Assembly: GCF_040365005.1 (NCBI RefSeq) | Contig: NZ_BAABWV010000003.1 | Location: 62,001-126,000 of the forward strand | Length of the DNA stretch: 64,000 nucleotides | Source of the DNA: Antarcticimicrobium sp040365005 | Lineage (GTDB): Bacteria > Pseudomonadota > Alphaproteobacteria > Rhodobacterales > Rhodobacteraceae | Reading direction: 5' to 3' | Translations under genes and position numbers: made by a program | Notes under the pieces: model-generated | Database searches by the model: none | What the model was told of the DNA's origin: nothing | What the model saw: the letters and a program-made list of their open reading frames with translations, nothing else | Shown: piece after piece, positions 32,893 through 42,135 of the stretch | How positions within the stretch are numbered: the first letter of the stretch is position 1 | How the letters are laid out: each line of letters begins with the position of its first letter

Positions 32893-34038
32893 TCAGCGCG
32901 ATTTGAGATGCGCCGCCGCGCGGGTATAGCCGCCGGCGGCGCCATCGACGAAATGCACGTGGCTGTCCTGGTGGACCGAGGGGACATAGCAGGTGACCAG
33001 TGCCTCGTCCTGTTCGTGCAGGCCATAGCGGATCGCGCCGGCCTGTTCCGCCGCCTCCAAAACCGCGGCGATCCGGTCGCGCGTGGCCGCGTCGCAATCC
33101 AGCGTCATCTTCAGCCCGTCGTCGAACTTGCGGAAATCCGCATTGGCACTGACCCGCGCGGCATAGGCGGACGGGTCGAAGCCGCCCACACGCAGCCCGG
33201 TGCGGAACAGGACCCAGGCGATCAGGTTCTCCGCCAGCAGCGCCAGCTTGCGACGCAGGACCGGGGTCTGGCCGTGCGACGCCTGCGCTTCCAGCGCCAG
33301 GCCCGGCGGCGGATAGCGGATTCCCGGCCCCGCCTCGGGCACCGGGTGACCACCGCGGCTGAGATGGCCGGCAATCTCGACCACCTTGCGGGCCGCGCCG
33401 ACGAAACCGGCCGGATCGGCCCCCGGCGCGGGCTGGACCACCAGCGACAGGATCAGGCCATTGCGCGCGCGCAGGTTCGACCAGCGGCAGGACAGGCCGG
33501 ACAGGTCGGGCAGCGTGCCTTCGGGTGCGGGCGGCACGGCGTAATCGCCGGCCTTCATCCGCACCTCGGCCCAGGCCATGCCGCCGCCGGCAAACATCGC
33601 GTAATCCACCCCCTGCGAGGCGGCAAAGCGCGCCACGCGCAGATCGTGCCCGGCATCGCGGATATCGGCAACCGGCACCAGCGCGGCGCGCATCGACATC
33701 CCCAGATCGGCCTCGGCCCAGCGCCGCACTGCCGCCAGGGCCTTGCGCGCAAGCGGTGCGTCCTGCGGCGCAATGGCGAAGGAGGCACCGTCGCCACCAA
33801 ACACGAAGGCCAGAGACCGATCCGACATCGCGTTCAGCACCGCAGAGATCACGGCGGCACCGGCCATGTTCACCGCCTTGTACCGCCCGTCGGCGATCTC
33901 GGCCGTCGAATCGACGATGTCGGCGGTGCCCACCAGCCAATCATCCGGCACGGCCGCAAACCCGTCCTGGTCCACCAGCCTGGCGAAATCCGCCTGCCGC
34001 GGCAGCCGGTCGTAAAACCCGTCGTCACTCGTTCCCAC
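32893..34038 (-). CDS. DUF3095 protein (cyclase-like fold)
   Basis: Cytosolic protein of 381 residues matching DUF3095. Near the N-terminus GTADIVDSTAEIADGRYKAV and AFVFGGDGASFAIAPQ resemble the two metal-binding strands of class III nucleotide cyclases (DxxxST and FGGDG), suggesting a cyclase-like or GGDEF-like palm fold; this relation is my inference. Function is unknown. It is convergent with livM and divergent from the MFS gene. Confidence 0.8.
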   Translation of the reverse strand: MGTSDDGFYDRLPRQADFARLVDQDGFAAVPDDWLVGTADIVDSTAEIADGRYKAVNMAGAAVISAVLNAMSDRSLAFVFGGDGASFAIAPQDAPLARKALAAVRRWAEADLGMSMRAALVPVADIRDAGHDLRVARFAASQGVDYAMFAGGGMAWAEVRMKAGDYAVPPAPEGTLPDLSGLSCRWSNLRARNGLILSLVVQPAPGADPAGFVGAARKVVEIAGHLSRGGHPVPEAGPGIRYPPPGLALEAQASHGQTPVLRRKLALLAENLIAWVLFRTGLRVGGFDPSAYAARVSANADFRKFDDGLKMTLDCDAATRDRIAAVLEAAEQAGAIRYGLHEQDEALVTCYVPSVHQDSHVHFVDGAAGGYTRAAAHLKSR

Positions 34039-34204
34039 CGCATTCCCCTGTCATCGGCGCCCGCATCCCGTCCCGGGCCAGCTTGAGGTAGGGCACACCC
34101 GGGGGGCCGTCCATTCCAGGTTACACCGCGACACGCACTTGTGTGCCGCCTGCGAACATGCGACGCAACCAACGGGAGAAACGGGGGAGAGGACGGCACG
34201 CGTC

Positions 34205-35374
34205 ATGGCGGGATTGATCTGGCTTTGTCTGGCCTATGTTCTGAGTCAATTTTTCCGAGCCTTCCTCGCCGTGCTGAGCGAGGTTCTGGCGCAGGACCTG
34301 GGCGCCGCCCCAGAGGCGCTGGCCACGGCTTCGGGCCTGTGGTTCCTGTCCTTCGCGGCAATGCAGATCCCGGTGGGCTGGGCGCTGGACCGGGTCGGAC
34401 CACGGCGCACCACCTCGGTTCTGTTGCTGTTGGGCGGTGGCGGCGGCGCCGCGGTGTTTGCGCTGGCCAGCAGCCCGGCGCATATCTCCATAGCCATGTT
34501 CCTGATCGGGATCGGCTGCTCACCGGCATTGATGGGGTCCTACTATATCTTTGCGCGGGAATACCCGCCGGCCCGGTTCGCCACCCTGGGGGCGGTGATG
34601 CTGGGGGTCGGCTCGGCCGGGAACCTCGTCGCCTCCTACCCCACCGCGCTGGCGGCCGAGCTGATCGGCTGGCGCGGCACGCTGGGCGGGCTGGCCATGC
34701 TCTCGGCGCTGGTGGCGGCCGGGATCTTTGCCTCGGTCCGCGATCCGGAGCGGGTGGAAAGCGCGGTCAAGGGATCGGTGCTGGATATCCTGAAAATGCC
34801 GGTGATCTGGCTGATCCTGCCGTTGATGCTGGTCAACTATGCGCCTGCGGCCACCATGCGCGGGTTGTGGATCGGCCCCTACCTGGCCGATGTGTTCGGC
34901 CTGAGCACGGTGCAGATCGGGCAGGCGAGCTTGGTCATGGGGGCGGCAATGATCGCCGGCACGCTGTGTTATGGCCCGCTGGACCGGCTGCTGGGAACAC
35001 GTAAATGGGTGGTGGCCGGAGGCTCGCTGGGGTCGATCGTGGCGCTGGTCTGGCTGCTCGTGGCGATCGACACCAACCCGGTGCTGTCGGTCGCGCTGCT
35101 GGCGGTGATCGGGTTTCTGGGCGCCTATTTCCCGGTGATCATCGCCCATGGACGTGCCTTCATCCCGGCGCATCTGGTCGGGCGCGGCGTGACACTGTTG
35201 AACCTGTTCGTCATCGGCGGGGTCGGCCTGATGCAGTTCATCACCGGCCGGCTACACACCACGCTGGCCAACGGGGACCCCAGCGCGCCCTATACGGTGA
35301 TCTTCGGTTTCCTCGCGCTCACCCTGCTGATCGGCACCCTCGTTTACCTGTTCAGCCGGGACAGCCTGGACTGA
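34205..35374 (+). CDS. MFS transporter
   Basis: Major facilitator superfamily transporter of 389 residues with about 12 membrane segments. ATG 34205 (MAGLIWLCLAYVLSQFFRAF) is chosen; an earlier in-frame start would add a non-hydrophobic Cys/Thr-rich stretch. The loop 2-3 motif is GWALDRVGPRRT, the family marker GxxxDRxGRR. The substrate is unknown. It is divergent from DUF3095 with a 166-nt intergenic gap in which I see no clear element. Confidence 0.9.
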   Translation: MAGLIWLCLAYVLSQFFRAFLAVLSEVLAQDLGAAPEALATASGLWFLSFAAMQIPVGWALDRVGPRRTTSVLLLLGGGGGAAVFALASSPAHISIAMFLIGIGCSPALMGSYYIFAREYPPARFATLGAVMLGVGSAGNLVASYPTALAAELIGWRGTLGGLAMLSALVAAGIFASVRDPERVESAVKGSVLDILKMPVIWLILPLMLVNYAPAATMRGLWIGPYLADVFGLSTVQIGQASLVMGAAMIAGTLCYGPLDRLLGTRKWVVAGGSLGSIVALVWLLVAIDTNPVLSVALLAVIGFLGAYFPVIIAHGRAFIPAHLVGRGVTLLNLFVIGGVGLMQFITGRLHTTLANGDPSAPYTVIFGFLALTLLIGTLVYLFSRDSLD

Positions 35375-35453
35375 CCCCCTTTTTTCCTTGTGCCAAAGCC
35401 TATATGACACCGCAGCCGGTCACATGACCGGCCGCAACGCAAGAGAGGATCAT

Positions 35454-36476
35454 ATGGGTTATCGCGTCGTCGTCGCGGGTGCCACGGGTAACGTGGGCCG
35501 CGAAATGCTGAACATCCTGGCCGAGCGCCAGTTTCCGGTCGATGAAGTCGCCGCCGTGGCGAGCCGCCGGTCGCTGGGCACCGAGGTGAGTTTTGGCGAC
35601 ACCACCCTCAAAACCCAGGATCTGGACACCTTCGATTTCACCGGATGGGACATGGCGCTGTTCGCGATCGGCTCGGACGCGACCAAGAAATACGCGCCCA
35701 AGGCCGCCAAGGCCGGCTGCGTGGTGATCGACAACAGCTCGCTCTACCGCTACGACGCGGAGGTTCCGCTGATCGTGCCCGAGGTGAACCCGCAGGCGGT
35801 TCACGGCTATGGCAAGAAGAACATCATCGCCAACCCCAACTGCTCGACCGCGCAGATGGTCGTGGCGCTGAAACCTCTGCATGACCGCGCCAAGATCAAG
35901 CGCGTCGTGGTGTCGACCTATCAGTCGGTCTCCGGTGCCGGCAAGGAGGGGATGGACGAGCTTTGGGACCAGACCAAGGCGGTCTACAACCCGACCTCGG
36001 ATATGGTGGCGAAGAAATTCACCAAGCAGATCGCCTTCAACGTGATTCCGCATATCGACGTCTTCATGGATGACGGCTCGACCAAGGAAGAATGGAAGAT
36101 GGTCGCCGAGACCAAGAAGATCGTCGACCCAGCGATCAAGCTGACCGCGACCTGCGTGCGCGTGCCGGTCTTTGTCGGCCATGCCGAGGCGATCAACATC
36201 GAGTTCGAGGATCACCTCGACGAGGACGAGGCGCGCGACATCCTGCGCGAGGCCCCCGGGGTCATGGTGATCGACAAGCGCGAAGACGGCGGATACGTCA
36301 CCCCGGTCGAATGCGTCGGCGATTTCGCCACCTTCATCAGCCGCATCCGCCAGGACAGCACCATCGACAACGGTCTGAACCTGTGGTGCGTCAGCGACAA
36401 CCTGCGCAAGGGCGCCGCGTTGAACGCGGTGCAGATCGCCGAGCTGCTGGGGCGTGAGGTTCTGAAAAAGGGCTGA
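35454..36476 (+). CDS. asd: Aspartate-semialdehyde dehydrogenase
   Basis: NADPH-dependent enzyme making aspartate semialdehyde for lysine, diaminopimelate, methionine and threonine. The 340-residue protein has the Rossmann motif VAGATGNVGREMLNIL, the catalytic Cys in NPNCSTAQMV, and the SVSGAGKEG block. ATG 35454 is used (AGAGAGGAT upstream). A strong intrinsic terminator follows 24 nt after the stop, so it is probably transcribed alone. Confidence 0.97.
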   Translation: MGYRVVVAGATGNVGREMLNILAERQFPVDEVAAVASRRSLGTEVSFGDTTLKTQDLDTFDFTGWDMALFAIGSDATKKYAPKAAKAGCVVIDNSSLYRYDAEVPLIVPEVNPQAVHGYGKKNIIANPNCSTAQMVVALKPLHDRAKIKRVVVSTYQSVSGAGKEGMDELWDQTKAVYNPTSDMVAKKFTKQIAFNVIPHIDVFMDDGSTKEEWKMVAETKKIVDPAIKLTATCVRVPVFVGHAEAINIEFEDHLDEDEARDILREAPGVMVIDKREDGGYVTPVECVGDFATFISRIRQDSTIDNGLNLWCVSDNLRKGAALNAVQIAELLGREVLKKG

Positions 36477-36499
36477 CCCCGGCCGCAATGGACTTCGGG

Positions 36500-36532
36500 C
36501 AAGGGCGCCTTTGCGGGCGCCCTTGTTCTTTT
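36500..36532 (+). terminator. Intrinsic terminator after asd
   Basis: CAAGGGCGC (36500-36508) pairs with GCGCCCTTG (36517-36525) around an 8-nt loop and is followed by TTCTTTT. This separates asd from the next gene. Confidence 0.85.
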
Positions 36533-36578
36533 CGGCCGTCGCGCGCACCCTTGCGAGAGGATTCTCAAAGGTGTTTTC

Positions 36579-38204
36579 ATGCGTAGATTCATTTTTATCG
36601 CGGCGATGCTGCCCACGGTCGGACTGGCCGACCAGTTTGTTCTGGATGCCCCGGTCACCCATGTCACGATGCATCCCACCGGCGCGACGGTGGAACGCCG
36701 GGTTCCCTTTTCCATCCCGCAGGGCCGGCACCGGCTGATCCTGCGCGGCGCCGATCCGGGCGTGCCGCTGGATGAATTGCGGTTCTCGGTCGAGGGGGCG
36801 GTTCTGGAAACCCTGTCGGCGCGTGGCGAGAACCTGCCGCCGCGCGACACCGCAGAAAGCGCCGAGGTCGAGGCCGCCCGCGCCGAGGTTGCCCGCATCG
36901 ACCGCGCGATCCGGGATCTGGAGGACACGCGCGCCGAACATCTGCTGGGCATTGCCGCGGCAGAGGCGAAGCTGGCCTTTCTCGCCGGTCTGGGTGAACG
37001 CGACTCCATCGCCGGGCAGGACGTGATCAGCCTGCGCGAGATCTCAACGATGGTCGCCGAGGAAACCTTGGCCGCCAAGACGGCGGCACTGCAGGCGCAG
37101 CAGGCCGCCCGGGCGCTGGACGATCCGCTCGAGGAGATGACCGAAGATCTTTCGCGGGCGAAACAGGCGCTGGACGCGCTGGTACCGGATGTGGCCGAGC
37201 CAATCGAACTGACCCTAGCCGTCAGCGCCGAAACCGCGACCGAAGGGATAATTACCGTCACCTACCTGACCCCCGACGCCATGTGGCAACCGGGATACGA
37301 GGCGCGCCTGACCCGGGGCGACACCCCGCGCCTGACGCTCACCCGCGTGGCCTGGGTCGTGCAGGACAGCGGCGAGACCTGGCGCGACGTGGCACTGCGG
37401 CTGTCGACGGTGGACCCGGCCGCGCGCTCTGCCCCCTCGGAGGTGGTCCCGTGGCGGCGCCGGATCATCCCCCGCCCCGAGCCCAAGGCGATGCAGCGCG
37501 ACAATTTGGCCGGCGCGGCATCCGCCCCGATGGTCGAGGCCCCGGTCGTCTATGAGGAGGCGGCGGCGCTCGGCGCGGCGCTGGACGGGATCAGCGTGAC
37601 CTATGACTATGCCCCGCCGGTCACCCTGGCGCCGGGCACCGAGGCGGTACGCATCCCGCTGGGCGATGTCGCGCTGGAGCCGCAGGTCTTTGCCCGTGCC
37701 GCACCGCGCTATGACGAGACCGCGTTTGTCGCCGCCGGTTTCACCAACGACACGTCCGAGGTCCTGTTGCCGTCAGAACGGATGCATCTCTATCTCGACG
37801 GGCAGTTCACCGGCATCGGTCGGATGCCCCTGATCGCGGCAGGCGAGGAGACCGAGCTCTTTTTCGGTCCGATCGAGGGGCTGCGGCTGACGTCCACCCT
37901 GCGCGACCGCAACGAGGGTGACCGGGGCGTGTTGAACAAATCGAACGAGATGACCGAGGCGCGCGAATTCGAGATCGCCAACCTGACCAACACCGACTGG
38001 CAGGTCAGGCTGCGAGACCGCGTCCCCTATTCCGAGCAGGAGGATCTGCGCATCGACTGGACCGCGACGCCGCCGCCCGAAATCACCGATGTCGACGGTC
38101 AGCGCGGCGTGCTGGAATGGCAGTTCCCGCTTGCCGCTGGGGCAGAAAAGACCCTGCGGCTGGAGACGCGGCTGAACTGGCCCGAGGGCTTTGTCCTGCG
38201 CTGA
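36579..38204 (+). CDS. MuiA-like DUF4139 secreted protein
   Basis: Mucoidy-inhibitor-A-like protein of 541 residues with a signal peptide (MRRFIFIAAMLPTVGLADQ, cleavage near 17). It has an N-terminal DUF4140-like beta domain (THVTMHPTGATVERRVPF), a coiled-coil region rich in Ala/Glu around residues 90-210, then the DUF4139 beta-rich domain (YLTPDAMWQPGYEARL, ISVTYDYAPPVTLAPG, FEIANLTNTDWQVRL). Probably periplasmic; role unknown, with MuiA linked to exopolysaccharide in Streptomyces by name only. Its stop lies in a hairpin shared with the convergent gene. Confidence 0.88.
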   Translation: MRRFIFIAAMLPTVGLADQFVLDAPVTHVTMHPTGATVERRVPFSIPQGRHRLILRGADPGVPLDELRFSVEGAVLETLSARGENLPPRDTAESAEVEAARAEVARIDRAIRDLEDTRAEHLLGIAAAEAKLAFLAGLGERDSIAGQDVISLREISTMVAEETLAAKTAALQAQQAARALDDPLEEMTEDLSRAKQALDALVPDVAEPIELTLAVSAETATEGIITVTYLTPDAMWQPGYEARLTRGDTPRLTLTRVAWVVQDSGETWRDVALRLSTVDPAARSAPSEVVPWRRRIIPRPEPKAMQRDNLAGAASAPMVEAPVVYEEAAALGAALDGISVTYDYAPPVTLAPGTEAVRIPLGDVALEPQVFARAAPRYDETAFVAAGFTNDTSEVLLPSERMHLYLDGQFTGIGRMPLIAAGEETELFFGPIEGLRLTSTLRDRNEGDRGVLNKSNEMTEAREFEIANLTNTDWQVRLRDRVPYSEQEDLRIDWTATPPPEITDVDGQRGVLEWQFPLAAGAEKTLRLETRLNWPEGFVLR

Positions 38205-38222
38205 GCCGGGCGTACCGGCTCA
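38202..38222. terminator. Bidirectional hairpin spanning both stop codons
   Basis: TGAGCCGG (38202-38209) and CCGGCTCA (38215-38222) form an 8-bp stem that contains the TGA of the MuiA-like gene and the TGA of the convergent carbonic anhydrase gene. No T-tract follows on either side, so termination efficiency is uncertain. Confidence 0.5.
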
Positions 38223-38870
38223 GACCTTTACGAAGTTGCCGGACTTGGGGTCGTAGTACTCCAGTCCGCCCTCGCCGATATCGGTCCACAGCCCGTGCAG
38301 GCTTAGCGCGCCATTGTCGACCGCCTCGGACACGAAGGGGAAGGTCATCAGATTGGCAAGCGAGGCCAGCACCGACTGCCGCTCGAAGGCGCGGGCCTGC
38401 TCGCCCTCGTCGCTGATGTCGGCCACGAGATCGAATTTCGGACGCAGGATGTCCATCCAGCGCCCGACGAAGCTTTCCTTCTCTTCCAGTTCCGGCGCGT
38501 GGCCCTTGCACATGTCGATGCAGCCCTGCACCCCGCCGCATTGGGAGTGACCCAGAACCATCAGGTGCGACACCTTCAGCACGGTGACCGCGTATTCGAT
38601 GGTCGCCGAGGTGCCGTGGTGATCGCCGTCGGGCTCATAGGGCGGCACCAGATTGGCGATGTTGCGGTGAATGAAGAACTCGCCCTGGTCGGCACCGAAG
38701 ATCGAGGTCACATGCACCCGGCTGTCGCAGCAGGAGATCACCATGGCGCGGGGGCGCTGCCCCTCGGTCGCAAGCCGGCGGTACCAGCTTCGGTTCTCCG
38801 CATAGGCCGTCGCCTTCCATCCCTGATACCGTTGGACCAGATAGCTCGGCAATGGTTTTGCGAACTGCAT
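38220..38870 (-). CDS. Beta-carbonic anhydrase
   Basis: Zinc enzyme interconverting CO2 and bicarbonate, 216 residues from ATG 38870 (AAAGGGA upstream; a TTG six bases earlier is less likely). Zinc and active-site residues are Cys48, Asp49 and Arg51 in ISCCDSRVH, and His108 and Cys111 in GHSQCGGVQG. No signal peptide, so cytosolic. It is the Can/CynT-like type. Regulated expression cannot be inferred. Confidence 0.95.
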   Translation of the reverse strand: MQFAKPLPSYLVQRYQGWKATAYAENRSWYRRLATEGQRPRAMVISCCDSRVHVTSIFGADQGEFFIHRNIANLVPPYEPDGDHHGTSATIEYAVTVLKVSHLMVLGHSQCGGVQGCIDMCKGHAPELEEKESFVGRWMDILRPKFDLVADISDEGEQARAFERQSVLASLANLMTFPFVSEAVDNGALSLHGLWTDIGEGGLEYYDPKSGNFVKV

Positions 38871-39023
38871 GCGCAATCCCTTTCTTGGTTACATCGAGCT
38901 TCCAGATAGTCCGAATTCACGGCAAATTCGAGACATTCTGCGCTGTCCTTCGAAACCTTTTGAAAACCTGTCGCCGCGAGACTCCCTGCGTGGGACAGGT
39001 GGGCGACGGCATTGGAGGGCGCG

Positions 39024-39404
39024 ATGGGGGTGGTTTTCCCGCTCGTACGTGACGAGACGGTTCAAATTGATCAGGTGCGTCTGGGCACGCTCTATCAACA
39101 GTTGGGCGCGGCAGGGGCCGACAGGGTGATCGGGCGGGCAAGCCGGGAACTCTCGGCCCGAATCGCCCGCTGTCACAGGCTGTGGGAGGTCGGTGACACC
39201 TTTGCGCTGTGCAAATGCGCGCGCTCGCTGATCCCGATTGCCGAACAGGCCGGAATGACGGAATTCACCAGGGTCGCACGCCATGTGACCCTGACGGCGG
39301 CGGGGCAGGACGCGGTGGCGCTGACGGCGACGCTGTTCAGGTTGCAACGTGTCGGCGACAGTTCGTTGCGCGCGGTTCGGCAGATGCAGCGCATGATGGT
39401 CTGA
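39024..39404 (+). CDS. HPt-like small protein lacking the phospho-histidine
   Basis: A 126-residue helical protein. LCKCARSLIPIAEQAGMTEFT (residues 62-82) has the spacing of an HPt four-helix bundle, in which AHSLKGxAxxxG is expected; here Arg67 replaces the phospho-accepting His and no Lys follows, so it cannot be a normal phosphotransfer domain if this alignment is right. It begins at ATG 39024 with GGAGG at 39014-39018. It is divergent from carbonic anhydrase and precedes the aminopeptidase by 66 nt. A family assignment is inference. Confidence 0.65.
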   Translation: MGVVFPLVRDETVQIDQVRLGTLYQQLGAAGADRVIGRASRELSARIARCHRLWEVGDTFALCKCARSLIPIAEQAGMTEFTRVARHVTLTAAGQDAVALTATLFRLQRVGDSSLRAVRQMQRMMV

Positions 39405-39470
39405 CGGGGCTTGCAGCCGCCGACGGGGCGGCTAGGGTGCCCCAATCCCGACCATAACGCGAGATACCGA

Positions 39471-40853
39471 ATGACCCCCACCTTTGCCGCGCCCGACAGC
39501 CCCGCCGTCCCCCTGCATGTTATCGACCAGACCGCGCTTGAGAGCTGGTTGAAGACCCAGGACGACACCGTGCGGCGCTGGGTCGAGGTCAACGGGTTTA
39601 CCGGCGCGCGCGCCCAGGCGCTGGTGGTGCCCGGCGCCGATGGCGCCCCGGTCATGGCGCTGGCGGGCTATGGCGACGCCGCTCAACGGGCGCGACGCCG
39701 CTTCATGCTGGCCGCCGCGGCGCAGGCCCTGCCGGCAGGCACCTACCGCATCGCCTCGGGCCTCGAGGGCACCGCGCTCGCGACCGAGGCGTTCGGCTGG
39801 CTGATTGATGGCTATGGCTTCGACCGTTACCGCGGCCAAGGCGGCACCGCGCGCGCGCTGGTCGCCCCGGAAGGGGTAGACGCAACCCGGATCGAGGCGA
39901 TGGCGGCCTCGGAATGGCTGATCCGCGATTTGATCAACACCCCCGCCTCGGACATGGGGCCCGCCGAACTGGAGGCGGCCGCCCGTGACCTGGCCAAGGC
40001 CCATGGCGCGACCCTCGACACCGTGCAGGGCGACGACCTGCTGAAGCGGAACTTTCCCATGATCCACACGGTCGGCCGCGCCTCGGACCGCGCCCCCCGG
40101 CTGATCGACATGCACTGGGGCAAGACCGGCCCCAAGCTCACGCTGGTGGGCAAGGGCGTGTGTTTCGACACCGGCGGGCTGGACATCAAGCCGCCGCGCA
40201 GCATGGCCCTGATGAAAAAGGACATGGGCGGCGCGGCCACGGTGCTGGGGCTGGCCCGGATGATCATGGCGCTGGATCTGCCGGTTCAGCTTCGGGTGCT
40301 GATCCCGGCAGTCGAGAACGCGGTCGCCGGCAATGCGTTTCGGCCCGGCGATATCCTGACCTCGCGCAAGGGGTTGACGGTCGAGATCAACAACACCGAT
40401 GCCGAGGGGCGGCTGGTGCTGGCCGATGCGCTGGCGCTGGCGGACGAGGACAACCCCAACCTGATCGTGTCGATGGCGACACTGACCGGCGCGGCGCGGG
40501 TGGCTGTCGGGGGCGATATCGCGCCCTTCTTCACCGATGACGAACAGGTGGCCGGGGCACTGGCCGAGGCAGCGGCCAAGGCCGCCGACCCGGTCTGGCG
40601 GTTGCCCTTCCATGCCCCCTACGAGCTGGATATCGAGCCGGGCATCGCCGACCTGGACAATGCCCCCGGCGGCGGCATGGCCGGGGCGATCACCGCCGCG
40701 CTGTTCCTGCGCCGGTTCGTGGAAGCCTCGCGCTATGTCCATTTCGACATCTACGCCTGGAGTGCGGCGGCGGCACCGGGCCGGACCAAGGGTGGATTCG
40801 GACAGGGCGCGCGCGCGTTGCTCGAGGCCCTGCCCGCGATGCTGAAGCTGTGA
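39471..40853 (+). CDS. M17 leucyl aminopeptidase family protein
   Basis: Cytosolic metallo-aminopeptidase of 460 residues removing N-terminal amino acids. The active-site blocks are GKGVCFDTGGLDIKPPRSM and MKKDMGGAATVLG (Lys and Asp metal ligands) and VEINNTDAEGRLVLADAL (Asp, Glu, catalytic Arg), typical of M17/PepB. ATG 39471 is taken; an in-frame upstream start lacks family similarity. The stop overlaps the next gene (GTGA). Confidence 0.95.
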   Translation: MTPTFAAPDSPAVPLHVIDQTALESWLKTQDDTVRRWVEVNGFTGARAQALVVPGADGAPVMALAGYGDAAQRARRRFMLAAAAQALPAGTYRIASGLEGTALATEAFGWLIDGYGFDRYRGQGGTARALVAPEGVDATRIEAMAASEWLIRDLINTPASDMGPAELEAAARDLAKAHGATLDTVQGDDLLKRNFPMIHTVGRASDRAPRLIDMHWGKTGPKLTLVGKGVCFDTGGLDIKPPRSMALMKKDMGGAATVLGLARMIMALDLPVQLRVLIPAVENAVAGNAFRPGDILTSRKGLTVEINNTDAEGRLVLADALALADEDNPNLIVSMATLTGAARVAVGGDIAPFFTDDEQVAGALAEAAAKAADPVWRLPFHAPYELDIEPGIADLDNAPGGGMAGAITAALFLRRFVEASRYVHFDIYAWSAAAAPGRTKGGFGQGARALLEALPAMLKL

Positions 40854-41707
40854 CCGACCGTCGCCGCCTCCGCTTCAACGGGCGCGTCGCCCATGACAGC
40901 CTGCGCGGACAGGTCGAGGCCGCGCGCTTCACCGCCGGCACCCCCTGCCTGGCCGCCGTCCCGCGCGCAACCATCTTTGCCAGCGCCGAGGGCGGCGCGC
41001 GCGACCGCGAACTGGTCTTCGGCGAAGGGTTCACCGCGCTTGACTGGCGCGGACCGATGGCCTTTGGCTTTGCCGCGCGCGACGGTCATGTGGGCTGGGT
41101 CGAGGCCGCCGCGCTCTGGCCCGATGCACCCGCCCCGACCCATCGCGTGCACGCCCGCCACAGCTATGCCAAGGCCCTGCCGGAGTTGAAGACGCGGGAC
41201 GAGGTGCTCTGGCTGTCGCAGGGGGCACGGGTCACCGCGACCGGAACGCAGGGCGCATGGACCCGGATCGCCACCCTGGGCGAAGACGGCCCGCGCCCGC
41301 TTTGGTTGCCCTCGGCGCACTTGGCGCCGGTCGATCAACCCGAGGCCGACCCGGTGGCGGTCGCCGAGTTGTTCCTTGGCACGCCGTACCTCTGGGGCGG
41401 AAACTCTGCCTTCGGCATCGACTGTTCCGGGCTGGTGCAGGCGGCCTGCCTCGCCTGCGGCATCCCCTGCCCCGGCGACAGCGACCAGCAGGAGCAGGAG
41501 CTGGGCCAATCCCTGCCCGAGGGGACCGCGCCGCAACGGGGCGATCTGTTGTTCTGGGTCGGGCATGTGGCGCTGGTTGTGGATGGTGAAACCCTGATCC
41601 ACGCCAACGCCCATCACATGGCGGTGGCCCACGAGGGGATCACCGAGACCATCGCGCGGATCGCGGAACAGGGTGACGGGCCGGTGACGGCGCACAAGCG
41701 GCTGTAA
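40850..41707 (+). CDS. NlpC/P60 family cell-wall hydrolase-like protein
   Basis: C40 peptidase family protein of 285 residues from GTG 40850, overlapping the aminopeptidase stop. Two SH3-like regions (about 25-155) precede the catalytic domain with Cys192 (FGIDCSGLVQ), His239 (WVGHVALVV) and a polar third residue at His251 (IHANAHH). These enzymes cut D-Glu to diaminopimelate bonds. No signal peptide is visible, so it may act in murein-peptide recycling in the cytosol, consistent with its coupling to an aminopeptidase. Confidence 0.9.
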   Translation: MTDRRRLRFNGRVAHDSLRGQVEAARFTAGTPCLAAVPRATIFASAEGGARDRELVFGEGFTALDWRGPMAFGFAARDGHVGWVEAAALWPDAPAPTHRVHARHSYAKALPELKTRDEVLWLSQGARVTATGTQGAWTRIATLGEDGPRPLWLPSAHLAPVDQPEADPVAVAELFLGTPYLWGGNSAFGIDCSGLVQAACLACGIPCPGDSDQQEQELGQSLPEGTAPQRGDLLFWVGHVALVVDGETLIHANAHHMAVAHEGITETIARIAEQGDGPVTAHKRL

Positions 41708-41726
41708 CGCCCGCCTGTTCCACGGC

Positions 41727-42071
41727 CTATTCCACCACGCGGATCAACTTTCGCTCCAGCACCCGCAGCACGGTTTTCAGGTCATGGCCGCGCTTGAGGA
41801 TCTGCCCGTCCATGCCGACCACCGCGTATTGCCCCTGCCGGCCGCGCAGCCTGGGACGCTTTTCGATCCGGTAGAGCGGATGTTCGGCGGTGCGGCGAAA
41901 CACCGAGAACACCGCCATGTCCCGCAGGCAGGAAATGCCATAGTCGCGCCATTCGCCGGCAGCGACCATGCGCCCGTATAGCGACAGGATGACAGAGAGT
42001 TCCCGGCGGTCAAAGGCGACCTGGGCCGGGGCGGAGCCGTGGGGATACCCGCTGGGCGTCTGCATGTTCAT
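41727..42071 (-). CDS. DUF2794 protein
   Basis: Conserved alphaproteobacterial protein of 114 residues, matching DUF2794: VAFDRRELSVILSLYGRMVAAG, WRDYGISCLRDMAVFSVFRR and RIEKRPRLRGRQGQYAVVG. Function is unknown. The start (ATG 42071 or 42065) lacks a clear ribosome binding site. Convergent with the NlpC/P60 gene and downstream of imuB on the same strand. Confidence 0.85.
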   Translation of the reverse strand: MNMQTPSGYPHGSAPAQVAFDRRELSVILSLYGRMVAAGEWRDYGISCLRDMAVFSVFRRTAEHPLYRIEKRPRLRGRQGQYAVVGMDGQILKRGHDLKTVLRVLERKLIRVVE

Positions 42072-42135
42072 GGAAACAAGGTACGCGGTCTTTCCACTAA
42101 ATCAAGCCTTTCGCCGCCCCGTGCCCTGCGAAAGC

